Positions 28,441 through 37,676 of a DNA stretch of 64,000 bases are shown piece after piece (the stretch's first letter is position 1; each line of letters starts with the position of its first letter). Source of the stretch: Prevotella sp. Its GTDB lineage: Bacteria; Bacteroidota; Bacteroidia; Bacteroidales; Bacteroidaceae. Made by a program: the position numbers and the translations under genes. The notes under the pieces were generated by a model that saw only the letters and a list, made by a program, of their open reading frames with translations, searched no databases and was not told the DNA's origin. The stretch lies in NCBI GenBank assembly GCA_017483805.1, contig JAFUUL010000070.1, positions 1 to 64,000 on the forward strand, written 5' to 3'.

Positions 28441-28489
28441 ACATTGAACAATAAACAATAAACAATATACAATAAACATTGAACATTGC
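28441..28489. repeat. 7-bp array upstream of the cohesin/dockerin adaptor gene
   Basis: Seven heptamers in perfect 7-bp phase (ACATTGA, ACAATAA, ACAATAA, ACAATAT, ACAATAA, ACATTGA, ACATTGC) fill the 60-bp junction between the protease stop and the next ATG. Confidence 0.9.
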
Positions 28490-28499
28490 CTTTGTGCTT

Positions 28500-30563
28500 A
28501 TGACACATCTCAGGAAACGTGCGGCAGTAGCCCTCCTGTCGGTGCTCTGTGCCCTCACTGCGCCCGCCCTGGCTCAACCGGCAGTGAGCCTCACCTCCGC
28601 CTCCGGCCATCCCGGTGAGGAGATGGAGATGGCCGTGCTGGTGCAGGGCCTCGATCAGGTGACTGCCGTCCAGATGAACATACCCCTGCCGCAGGGTGTC
28701 TCCTACGTGGAGAACTCTGCCACGGCGGGCGGCGTGGTGAGCGCCAGCCATCAACTGCAGGTCACCCAGACTGGCCAGGAACTGAAGATCTACGTCTACT
28801 CGCTGCAGTTGGACGCGCTGCAGGGCGGCCAGGGCCCGCTCGTCTCTTTCCGCCTTCTGGCAGGAGGCCTCCCCGGCAACTATCCGCTCACGCCCTCCGT
28901 CGTGCTGAGTAATGCGCAGGGCGGCAATGTCACGGCGGGCGTCACGGCAGGCTCAGTCACCGTGCTCAGTCCGGCCATCGCATTGTCGGTTAAGGACATC
29001 GACTTCGGACAGGTGCCCATCCGCAGCACCCACACCCGGTCTGTCGTGGCCACCAACACCGGCAACGAGCCCCTCGCGCTGACGGCTGCCGAGTGCAGCG
29101 ACGCTGAAGTGACCGTCGCCAGTCTGCCCTGCACCATCCAGCCCGGTGGTCAGCAGAATCTGACCGTCAGTTATGCCCCCACGAAGGCAGGCGAGACCGA
29201 TGCAACGGTCCGCATCCTCTCCGATGCCGCCAACGGCACACAGACCATCCGCGTGAAGGCCCTGCCCTATTCGGTCAACGAACTGCTGGTGAAGACCACA
29301 GCCGAAGGGAGCGACGGGCAAATCGGCGTCAGCGTGGAGATGCGCAACATGGAGCCTATCGTGGCCGTGCAGTGTGTGTTCGCACTGCCAGATGCGCTGC
29401 AGTTCGCTGAGGGCAGCATCCAGATGAATGCCAGCCGCGCGCAGGGCCATCTGCTGTCATCGTCCTGCACAGACGGTATGCTGAAGGTCTACATCCACTC
29501 GGCATCTAATGCGGCGTTGACTGGCAACGAGGGCGAACTGTTCTCGTTCCGCGTGCAGAGCATCGGTGCCTCCGGCAACTACACGCTCAGCCCGACTAAG
29601 GTCGTTCTGAGCAATGCCAACGGCCAGAACATGCTCTCCGGCACCCAGGATGCCACCGTCCATCTGTCAGCACCTCACATTGAGGCGGCGGGTCAGATCG
29701 ACTTCGGTGCCCAGCCCATGGACAAGGAAATCAAGTTCTCCTATCCTGTGAGGAATACCGGCGAGACGCCGCTCACCATCAGCCGCATCGAGATAGACAA
29801 TCCGGCCATCACCGTCTCCACCACCCTGCCACTGACCATTGCGGCAGGCGCCACCCGCAACCTGGAGATTGTGTACCAGCCGGAGCAGGAAGGGCCATTC
29901 GAAGGCATCATGCAACTGTACTGCGACGATCCCGACCAGCAGATGCTGGTGGTCAGCATGGCCGGTTCCACCTACTATGACAACCGCCTGTCGCTGTCGG
30001 GCGTGGAGCGCGCGGGCGGACAATTCGCACTGACCGTCTCGCTGCACAACACCCTGCCCATCACGGCCCTGCAGGCCGACGTGCACTGGAATGCCGCCTA
30101 CACGCTCCGCGCTGAGGACATCACCCTGAGCGACAGGGCCGGCAATCATCAGGTGGCGCTCAGCCAGGTGTCGGCCGACACCTACCGACTCTTTGTCTAC
30201 TCTGCCGACAACCAGCCCATTGCTGCAGGCGACGGTGCACTGCTCACCCTTATATATAATAAGGTGGAACCCACCATGTCTGCCTATGGCACGACCATCA
30301 CCGCCAGCCACATCATACTGAGCACGCCGGAAGGTAAGGATCAGGCGTCGTTGGCCGCTACAACGCTGGTTGTAGGGAAGAAGGGCGACGTGAATGCCGA
30401 CGGTCTGGTGACCGTGGCCGACGTGACCGCCGTGGTCGACGTGCTGCTGGAGCGTCAGGTGCCGGCAGGCACTGCCGAACGAGCCGACATCAACGGCGAC
30501 GGTCGGGTGAGCATCATCGACGTGGTGGAAGCCATACAACTTGTGTTGAACGATAAACATTGA
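28500..30563 (+). CDS. Adaptor-like protein: three cohesin-like domains, two Ig-like domains and a C-terminal dockerin
   Basis: About 687 residues from the ATG at 28500 (an upstream TTG lies inside the repeat array). The signal peptide is MTHLRKRAAVALLSVLCALTAPALA. The layout is strictly alternating: cohesin-like (~27-155, VTAVQMNIPLPQGVSY), anchor-type Ig domain (~155-260, IDFGQVPIRSTHTRSVVATNTG), cohesin-like (~260-385, IVAVQCVFALPDALQF), Ig domain (~390-490, IDFGAQPMDKEI), cohesin-like (~490-620, ITALQADVHWNAAYTL), then a dockerin (~625-685) with two complete calcium loops (DVNADGLVTVAD, DINGDGRVSIID). Unlike its neighbours it lacks a sorting-type tail. The arrangement resembles adaptor scaffoldins of cellulosomes. 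Binding between these modules is inferred, not shown. Confidence 0.78.
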   Translation: MTHLRKRAAVALLSVLCALTAPALAQPAVSLTSASGHPGEEMEMAVLVQGLDQVTAVQMNIPLPQGVSYVENSATAGGVVSASHQLQVTQTGQELKIYVYSLQLDALQGGQGPLVSFRLLAGGLPGNYPLTPSVVLSNAQGGNVTAGVTAGSVTVLSPAIALSVKDIDFGQVPIRSTHTRSVVATNTGNEPLALTAAECSDAEVTVASLPCTIQPGGQQNLTVSYAPTKAGETDATVRILSDAANGTQTIRVKALPYSVNELLVKTTAEGSDGQIGVSVEMRNMEPIVAVQCVFALPDALQFAEGSIQMNASRAQGHLLSSSCTDGMLKVYIHSASNAALTGNEGELFSFRVQSIGASGNYTLSPTKVVLSNANGQNMLSGTQDATVHLSAPHIEAAGQIDFGAQPMDKEIKFSYPVRNTGETPLTISRIEIDNPAITVSTTLPLTIAAGATRNLEIVYQPEQEGPFEGIMQLYCDDPDQQMLVVSMAGSTYYDNRLSLSGVERAGGQFALTVSLHNTLPITALQADVHWNAAYTLRAEDITLSDRAGNHQVALSQVSADTYRLFVYSADNQPIAAGDGALLTLIYNKVEPTMSAYGTTITASHIILSTPEGKDQASLAATTLVVGKKGDVNADGLVTVADVTAVVDVLLERQVPAGTAERADINGDGRVSIIDVVEAIQLVLNDKH

Positions 30564-30584
30564 ACATTGAACATTAAACAATAA
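30557..30584. repeat. 7-bp array at the adaptor / BspA-like junction
   Basis: ACATTGA, ACATTGA, ACATTAA, ACAATAA in exact 7-bp phase. The first unit contains the stop codon of the adaptor gene, and the array ends 4 bp before the next ATG. Confidence 0.88.
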
Positions 30585-30588
30585 AACC

Positions 30589-33500
30589 ATGACTATGAAC
30601 AGACAACTATTTGCGAAAGCCTGGATGCTGCTGTTGGCGGCATTCATGGCAGTACCACTGTCGGCACAGGTATTGACCGTGCAGGTGGACAGCGAAGGCG
30701 GTCTTTGGGATGCGCTGGAGGCTCAGGGCGTCACCAACTTCGCCGGTATCAAGCAACTCAAGGTGACTGGTACGATGGGCAACAGCGACTTCCTGCTCAT
30801 CAAAAACCAGATGACGGCCCTGGAAAGCATAGACCTCTCAGGCGCCAGCATCACCGAGGTGCCTAATCAAGCCTTCCAGTCTAAAGAGACGCTGAAAGTC
30901 GCACGATTTCCTAAGAACATCACCCGCATCGGAGATCAGGCTTTCGAAAACTGTACGGTACTGGAGTCCGTCACCTTTGGCGACCAGGCTGTAGTTCCTG
31001 GTAAGATTGTGTTTCCTGGCAACCTGAGGAGAGTTGAATACAGTGCCTTTAATTCTTGTCGGCCACTGACTCATTTGAACTTTACGGCATGTACTAGTTT
31101 GGAGAACCTGGGCAGTTTTGCCTTCAACAATCTGCCTAACCTGAAGGAAGTTCTGTTCCCCAGTCAAGGCAACATAGGGCTGGAATGGCACTGCTTAAAT
31201 GTAGATGGCACATGGGACGAAGAGACCCAGCAGTGGATTTACAAGGGTCTGGAGAAAATAACCCTAACTCCAGCCATCACCTCGTTGAGCGGCTATAGCC
31301 TGCCCAGAACATTGAAGACAATGTATGTGGAATCTTCCACGCCGCCTTCATGCAGCAACGATGCGTTTAACCATTTCTTCGAAAACGGTAATCCCTCCAT
31401 CAAGGTCTATATACCCAAGGGATCCAAGCGCAGTTATGCCATTGCCGATGGCTGGAGCCGCCTCTATCCATACATGGAGGAGATGGGCATCCAGATCAAC
31501 ATCAGCGGCTACGGCACGCTGCAGCGCAATAGTGTTGCCTACGCCAACGGAAGTGTCATTTTCACAGAGGAAGGCAGTGCCACGACGCTGAAGGCTGTGC
31601 CTGAGAGCGGAAATAGTATCGTATCGGTGACGCTCAATGGCAATGCCGTGAGTGCAGCAGCCGACGGCACCTTCACCATTCCTGCCGGTACCACTACCGG
31701 CACACTGACGGTGGCCTTCACCTCCAATCCCTTTACGGTGCAGAATCCCAATGGCGGTGAGTTGAAAGAACTCCTTTCTGCTATGGGCAGCAATGCCAGC
31801 CCCCTGCGCACACTGAAGGTGGTGGGCAAGATGAACACCAGGGACTGGAATTTCGTGTCAAGCAGTCTGCAGCAGATAGAGATGCTGGACATCAGCGAGA
31901 CGGACACAAAGAGCGTTCCTGAACAGGCACTACGCTACAAGGAAACACTGACCACCGTGCATCTGCCTTCTACAATCACATCCATAGATAGAGAGGCATT
32001 TGCATTCTGTCGTCAGTTAACCGTGGTAGACGGATGCGAGAACGTGAAAGAGATTGGCAGTTATGCCTTCACTGACTGCAACAAACTCACAACATTCCCC
32101 TTCGGTCAGAAAATCGACCGAATAGAAAGTGAAGCATTCAGGAATTGTTCTTCACTTCCTCTGACTCTGGTGATGCCTGCTTCTTTGACCTACCTGGGTT
32201 GGAACAATGTGTTCACCGGTTCATCGATCAGAACTTTCGATTTAAGCCAATGTACCGTAAATTGTTCTTTTGCCAGTGACGCATTTGGCGAGTGTACGTC
32301 TCTCGCTCTGCCGGAAAAGGGCAATTATCAACTGTCATGTGACGCCTTGCGCAACGCAAAACTCACCGAACTGCGCTTGCCATCGGCCATCACCAGTCTC
32401 GAATGCGAATATGTGCTGCCCACCATGCTGCAGCGCCTCTATGTGAGCACTTCCACACCAATCAATGTCTCCTCGAACGATGCGCTGAAAAACATCGACT
32501 TTGACAACTGTACACTCTATGTGCCCGTAGGCTCAAAAGCCGACTATGAGGCAGCCAACGGTTGGGCTAACTTTACCAACATCAAGGAGTATGGCCTGCA
32601 GGTCGTCGTTGCCGAACAGGGCAAGGTGCGCTCCGGCAGTCAGACTATGATGGGAACTACATCTTTCTTCCCCACTGGCGAAAGTGCAACCTTCGACATC
32701 GTGCCGAACGACGGTTGGCACGCCGAGTCGGTAACCGTCAACGGCACGGCAGTGGCCATCACTAACAACAGGTTTACGCTGAACGGCGGTCAGTTGGACG
32801 GCAAACTCGTCGTGACCTTCGCCATCAACCAGTTTAACCTGCAACTGCAGATCACCGGCAACGGCAAGGCGAAACTCGGATCGCTGGAGTACACGGCCAG
32901 CCAGACGCTGGCGGTGGACAGCCTATCGAAACTGAACTTCACGCTGGAGCCTGCAGCAGGCCTGATGGTGAGCAGCATCACCTTCAACGGCAAGGAGAGC
33001 GTGGTGCAGAATGGCGGCACCAACTATGTGACACCTGCCATCACGGCCAACTCTACACTCGCCATCACCTTCGGTGCCAGTGGTGCCACAGGAGACGTGG
33101 CTACCTACACCGTCACCACCAGCGACTACGGCACCGTGGAATACCTGAACACCTCGCTGCTGCCTCAGACTACCATCATGGTGAAGAAGGATGCAGATGC
33201 CATCTTCACACTGAAGCCCGATGACTACTGTGTAATCGAGAAAGTTCTACTCGACGGCACAGATGTCACCAGCCAAGTGGATGCCAATGGACTGCTCGTG
33301 GTCAAGAACGTGAGCGCAGATGCCACACTCGACGTCACCTTCGGGTTCAACCCGGAACTCGTGGTTGCGCTGACGGACGGCCTGTCGCTGAACAGCGCCT
33401 TGACCGATGCGCAGAAGCAGATGGTGACCAAACTGACCGTGACAGGTCAACTATCGCAAGAAGACTACTACACCATGCGCGACAAGATGCCGCTGCTGGA

Positions 33501-36500
33501 AGAGATTGACCTGTCGGATGTGGATACGTCGAACATGGATTGGGTGCCCGGTCGTGCATTCTGCCTGACCGACAGTTGGGATAACCCTGGAGGCAAGAGT
33601 TCGCTTGTCAGTGTCCGCCTGCCTAAAGGCACCAAGTGGATTTACAGTTTCGCCTTTGCCGGTTGTACAAACCTGAAGGAGGTGAACTTCACAGAACTGA
33701 ACAATCTGGAATGGATGGACTCTCGAGCCTTTGGATGGACTGCCCTCAGTGCCGTCGACTTAAGCCAGACGAAACTGACGTCGATAAGCGATCAGTTCTA
33801 TAAGGTGCAGGGCATGGAGAACGTAAGGCTGCCCAAGACCATCACCTCGCTGGGCGATATTTTCAGAGAGAGTAGTCTCATGGAGATTGACCTGTCTAAC
33901 TTTACGGAACTGAAGACACTGGAAAGCACATTCTACGGCAGCAAGAAACTGGAGAAAGTCATTCTGCCAGAAGGAATCACCACCATCAACGGTGCATTCT
34001 ATGGCTGTGAATCGCTGACCAGTGTCAACTTCCCCAAGAGCCTACGGTCTATTGATAACGCGTTCTATCGAACGAAAATTCAGACGGCCGACCTCTCTAA
34101 ATGTACCGAACTGGTATCGATATCAGGCTGGGGCGCATTCAATAGTTGCAGAGAACTGAAGGAGGTCACCCTGCCGACATCGTTGCAGACAATAGGCGAG
34201 ACTACTTTCAGCAACACTTCCATTACCGCTATCGACCTGTCGAAGACGCAAGTGAAGGATATTCCAGGTTCGGCGTTCTCGGATTGCCGCCAGTTGGAAA
34301 ACATCAAGTTACCCGCAGAACTGAAGAGCATCGGCAACTATGCCTTCAATGGCTGCGAGAAACTGGCTGGCGTGCTGGAACTGCCTACCACGATCACGTC
34401 CATCGGCGAAGGTGCATTCCTAAGCACCCAGATTCCCGTGATCAGGTGCAATGCCACCACCCCGCCTGCCATCACCGCCAACTCGTTCAGCGACAAGTGG
34501 GAGGCCGCCTTCGTTCCCGAGGGCTGTGCCGAGCGCTACAAGTCGACAGAGATCTGGGAGGACAAGGTGATTCTGGACGGCGAGGTTCATGCCGAAGTGA
34601 CGGTGACCTTTGAGGGCAACCTGGCCAACGACATCGTGGAGCAGGCCAAGATGGCTCCAGCACGCATCACCCACCTGAAGGTGCACGGCCCGCTGGGAGC
34701 AAAGGACTTTGCCATCATGCGCTCCAACATGACGCTGCTCTACGACCTCGACATGGAGGACGCTGAGTGCAGCATCATCCCCGAGCAGGCCTTCCTCGAC
34801 AAGAAGGTGCTGATGAACGTGAAGTTGCCGCGCGAACTGCTGGTCATTCAGGCAGATGCCTTCCATGGCTGCTCGTCGCTGAAGGGCACGCTCACGCTGC
34901 CTGCTGGCGTCACCACCATCGGCTGGGCTGCATTCCAGGGCTGTTCGTCACTGGAGAAGGTGGAACTGAGTAGTGCGCTGGAAGTGATTCGTGGCTGGGC
35001 CTTCGAAGGCTGCTCGTCGCTACAACAGGAAATCACCTTCCCGGAGCGTTTCACCTCTATCGGTGAATATGCCTTTGCCAACTGTCGCAACCTGACGGGC
35101 ACGGTGAAGTTCGACAAGGAGTTCTATATGTTCATGGGCAACGATGGCTACTGGTCGAGCACAGGCCGAGCCTTCGAAAACTGCTCGAAGATCGAGACGG
35201 TCGATATGTCAGACTGCGAGTACCTCTATCAGTTGCCTTGGGGCGTCTTTGCCGGATGCACCTCACTGCAGACCGTCATGCTGCCGCCTTACACAGAGCG
35301 TATTGAGAACGAGGGATTCAACGGCTGCACCAGCCTGAACAACATCTCATTCCCAAGGTCGCTGATGTATATCGACGACTATGCGTTCAACAACTGCGCC
35401 TCGCTGCAGCGGGTCGACCTGTCTGACTGCAGGGACTTTGCCACCATTGGCTGGTATGCCTTTGCCAACTGTGCCGCACTCGAGGCCGTCAGCCTGCCGA
35501 AGAGCCTGAACTGGATTCAGGGCTACGCCTTCAGCGAGTGCCGCAAACTGGGCGAATTCAACGTGGAGGCTCTGCAGCCTGCCGACCTGGGCGAATATGT
35601 GTTCCGTCACGTTCACACCGAGCGTTGCGTGCTGTCTATCCCGACCGGCACCTACAGCGACTATCTGTCGGCTCCCCAGTGGGGTGAGTTCGTGTCGATG
35701 CGTAAGGCTATCGACGTGAGCCTCGACGAGGGTGCTGCACTGACCTATTCGAGCGGTGGCGACGGTGCTGCAGCAGCACGCGGGCTTCGTCGGGCTCCAT
35801 CGGCCAATGGCCAGCAGGGCAACGTCAACGTGAAGGACGGCTCGAGCCTGTATGTGGCAGAAAACGAGAACGTCACCTTCTATATTGATCCCGAGGAAAA
35901 CGTCAGCATCAAGCAGGTGCTGTTCAATGGCGAAGACGTGACCGCACAGTTGCAGGACAATGCCTTCGTCACACCGGGCATGACCGAGAACACATCGTTC
36001 CAGGTGCTGCTCAACGTGGACGGTCCCATCACGGTGAAGGAACTGCGTATGCTGAACCAGACGGCCAATATCCGTGTGGCAGAAAGCACGAAGATCATTG
36101 CCACCGTCTATCCTACGAACGCTACTAACAAGACCATTCTGTGGAGCAGCAGCGACGAGAAGGTGGCCACGGTGGCCAGCGATGGCACTGTGACAGGTGT
36201 TAATGCCGGTCGTACGGTCATCACGGCAAAGACCGAGGACGGCAACTTCGAGCAGAAGTGCGAGGTGGTGGTGATGTCCAACGACTACTACATCACCCTG
36301 GAGAAGGACGTCGACACGTTCGTTGAGAACACCTGCTGGCTGCCCGTGATGCTGCACAACGCTGATGCAGCCCAGGGCGTGCAGTTCGACGTCTACCTGC
36401 CCGAGGGTCTGGGCATGGACTATGAGTGGAGCGGCGACTTCGGCGTCTCGCTGAGCGACCGTTCTCAGGGTCACAGCGTGAGCGCGGCCCGCAGACAGGA

Positions 36501-37560
36501 CGGCTCCGTCCGCGTGGTGGTCTACTCGCTGAATGGCGAGCCCTTCTCTGGCAACGACGGCCTGCTGCTGACCCTGCCCATCGCCACTCGTGAGAATGCC
36601 GGTGAATATAAGGTGGAGATTAAGAATATCCACATTTCCGGTCCTAACTCATTCAACTTCAGCGCACCTGACTACACGACTACACTCCGCGTGAACGACT
36701 ATCCGCTCGGTGATAGTAATGGCGACGGCGAGGTGAGCATCGGCGATGCTACTAACACCGTAGACAACATTCTGGAACGCTACACCGACCGCTTCATCCG
36801 TAAGGCTGCCGACGTGAACGGCGACGGTATCATCACGGTGAGCGACGTCACAGCAACTATCGACGTCATCATGGAGCGTCCTGCTGCATCACGTTCTGCA
36901 CAGCGTGTTGCTGCTGCTAGCGACGACAAGGTCTTCATCGATGACTTCCAGGTGGCTGGCGGTCAGCAGAAGAATGTCAACCTGCAACTGACGAACACTG
37001 GGCTCTACACAGCCTTCCAGTGCGACATCGTGCTGCCTGAGGGTCTGACCATCGCAGAAGACGAGCAGCATACACCGAAGGTGAACATCAGCAGTGCCAA
37101 CGCCCAGAACCACATTGTACAAGCCAACTACGTAGGCAATGGTGCGCTGCGACTCCTGGTGATGTCGATGAGCAACAAGCCGTTTGCAGGCAGTGCCAAC
37201 GATGTGGTCAGCCTGACGATTGAGGCCGGCGAAGCACTGGGACAGAGGGTCATCAGCATTGAGAATGTGCGCCTGGTCAATGTGGAGAGCCGCACAGAGA
37301 GCACTGCCACCAGCACTCAGGCAATGGTCGACATCGTGGATGCAGCCACTGGCATCAGAAATGCAGCACAGGGTGATGACCTCAAAGTGAGCGTCAATGG
37401 CCACGAGATTATCGTGCAGGCCAACGGCGATGCCTCGCTGCGACTGGTGAGTGCAGACGGCAAGCAGCGCGTGCTGAAGGTGACGGCAGGAACCAATAGT
37501 TTCCTGATTCCGCAGCCAGGCGTCTACGTGCTCCAAGGCCGTAAGATCGTCATCAAGTAA
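30589..37560 (+). CDS. Giant BspA-type leucine-rich-repeat surface protein with cohesin-like and dockerin modules
   Basis: A 2323-residue secreted protein (a second ATG two codons on is equally possible). Four large modules begin near residues 28, 381, 922 and 1337. Each starts with a conserved cap (for example IKQLKVTGTMGNSDFLLI) and continues into LRR_5 repeats (TSIGEGAFLST, CTSLxxVxLP). InlB-like sandwich domains separate them. A BIG2 Ig domain (~1815-1895), a cohesin-like domain (~1901-2030), a dockerin (~2037-2095; DSNGDGEVSIGD, DVNGDGIITVSD), a second cohesin-like domain (~2110-2250) and the tail PGVYVLQGRKIVIK follow. BspA proteins mediate adhesion and binding to host or bacterial surfaces. 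The C-terminal modules link it to the other three genes. A strong terminator follows. Confidence 0.85.
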   Translation: MTMNRQLFAKAWMLLLAAFMAVPLSAQVLTVQVDSEGGLWDALEAQGVTNFAGIKQLKVTGTMGNSDFLLIKNQMTALESIDLSGASITEVPNQAFQSKETLKVARFPKNITRIGDQAFENCTVLESVTFGDQAVVPGKIVFPGNLRRVEYSAFNSCRPLTHLNFTACTSLENLGSFAFNNLPNLKEVLFPSQGNIGLEWHCLNVDGTWDEETQQWIYKGLEKITLTPAITSLSGYSLPRTLKTMYVESSTPPSCSNDAFNHFFENGNPSIKVYIPKGSKRSYAIADGWSRLYPYMEEMGIQINISGYGTLQRNSVAYANGSVIFTEEGSATTLKAVPESGNSIVSVTLNGNAVSAAADGTFTIPAGTTTGTLTVAFTSNPFTVQNPNGGELKELLSAMGSNASPLRTLKVVGKMNTRDWNFVSSSLQQIEMLDISETDTKSVPEQALRYKETLTTVHLPSTITSIDREAFAFCRQLTVVDGCENVKEIGSYAFTDCNKLTTFPFGQKIDRIESEAFRNCSSLPLTLVMPASLTYLGWNNVFTGSSIRTFDLSQCTVNCSFASDAFGECTSLALPEKGNYQLSCDALRNAKLTELRLPSAITSLECEYVLPTMLQRLYVSTSTPINVSSNDALKNIDFDNCTLYVPVGSKADYEAANGWANFTNIKEYGLQVVVAEQGKVRSGSQTMMGTTSFFPTGESATFDIVPNDGWHAESVTVNGTAVAITNNRFTLNGGQLDGKLVVTFAINQFNLQLQITGNGKAKLGSLEYTASQTLAVDSLSKLNFTLEPAAGLMVSSITFNGKESVVQNGGTNYVTPAITANSTLAITFGASGATGDVATYTVTTSDYGTVEYLNTSLLPQTTIMVKKDADAIFTLKPDDYCVIEKVLLDGTDVTSQVDANGLLVVKNVSADATLDVTFGFNPELVVALTDGLSLNSALTDAQKQMVTKLTVTGQLSQEDYYTMRDKMPLLEEIDLSDVDTSNMDWVPGRAFCLTDSWDNPGGKSSLVSVRLPKGTKWIYSFAFAGCTNLKEVNFTELNNLEWMDSRAFGWTALSAVDLSQTKLTSISDQFYKVQGMENVRLPKTITSLGDIFRESSLMEIDLSNFTELKTLESTFYGSKKLEKVILPEGITTINGAFYGCESLTSVNFPKSLRSIDNAFYRTKIQTADLSKCTELVSISGWGAFNSCRELKEVTLPTSLQTIGETTFSNTSITAIDLSKTQVKDIPGSAFSDCRQLENIKLPAELKSIGNYAFNGCEKLAGVLELPTTITSIGEGAFLSTQIPVIRCNATTPPAITANSFSDKWEAAFVPEGCAERYKSTEIWEDKVILDGEVHAEVTVTFEGNLANDIVEQAKMAPARITHLKVHGPLGAKDFAIMRSNMTLLYDLDMEDAECSIIPEQAFLDKKVLMNVKLPRELLVIQADAFHGCSSLKGTLTLPAGVTTIGWAAFQGCSSLEKVELSSALEVIRGWAFEGCSSLQQEITFPERFTSIGEYAFANCRNLTGTVKFDKEFYMFMGNDGYWSSTGRAFENCSKIETVDMSDCEYLYQLPWGVFAGCTSLQTVMLPPYTERIENEGFNGCTSLNNISFPRSLMYIDDYAFNNCASLQRVDLSDCRDFATIGWYAFANCAALEAVSLPKSLNWIQGYAFSECRKLGEFNVEALQPADLGEYVFRHVHTERCVLSIPTGTYSDYLSAPQWGEFVSMRKAIDVSLDEGAALTYSSGGDGAAAARGLRRAPSANGQQGNVNVKDGSSLYVAENENVTFYIDPEENVSIKQVLFNGEDVTAQLQDNAFVTPGMTENTSFQVLLNVDGPITVKELRMLNQTANIRVAESTKIIATVYPTNATNKTILWSSSDEKVATVASDGTVTGVNAGRTVITAKTEDGNFEQKCEVVVMSNDYYITLEKDVDTFVENTCWLPVMLHNADAAQGVQFDVYLPEGLGMDYEWSGDFGVSLSDRSQGHSVSAARRQDGSVRVVVYSLNGEPFSGNDGLLLTLPIATRENAGEYKVEIKNIHISGPNSFNFSAPDYTTTLRVNDYPLGDSNGDGEVSIGDATNTVDNILERYTDRFIRKAADVNGDGIITVSDVTATIDVIMERPAASRSAQRVAAASDDKVFIDDFQVAGGQQKNVNLQLTNTGLYTAFQCDIVLPEGLTIAEDEQHTPKVNISSANAQNHIVQANYVGNGALRLLVMSMSNKPFAGSANDVVSLTIEAGEALGQRVISIENVRLVNVESRTESTATSTQAMVDIVDAATGIRNAAQGDDLKVSVNGHEIIVQANGDASLRLVSADGKQRVLKVTAGTNSFLIPQPGVYVLQGRKIVIK

Positions 37561-37600
37561 TGAGGCACTGATTTGCCAAAAGTGAATTTTATCTTATCAA

Positions 37601-37634
37601 TTAAGGAACTCCCAGAGGGTTCCTTAATTTTTTT
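37601..37634 (+). terminator. Rho-independent terminator after the BspA-like gene
   Basis: TTAAGGAAC (37601-37609) pairs with GTTCCTTAA (37619-37627), followed by seven T residues (37628-37634). It lies 41 bp after the stop codon. Confidence 0.88.
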
Positions 37635-37637
37635 GAT

Positions 37638-37645
37638 TACCTTTG
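37638..37645 (+). promoter_or_regulatory. Promoter -7 box of the vitamin B6 locus
   Basis: TACCTTTG, an exact TAnnTTTG match, 32 bp upstream of the ThiD-AraC start and immediately after the terminator T-run. No clear -33 TTTG is present, which would fit a promoter needing an activator. Confidence 0.6.
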
Positions 37646-37676
37646 CAGCCGGATTCCGACAAAAACGAACAAAACG

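Noticed and set aside
22284..37560. Calling the cluster a cellulosome
   Set aside because: No cellulase, xylanase or other carbohydrate-active enzyme in it carries a dockerin. The enzymatic member is a protease, so only the assembly principle is comparable.
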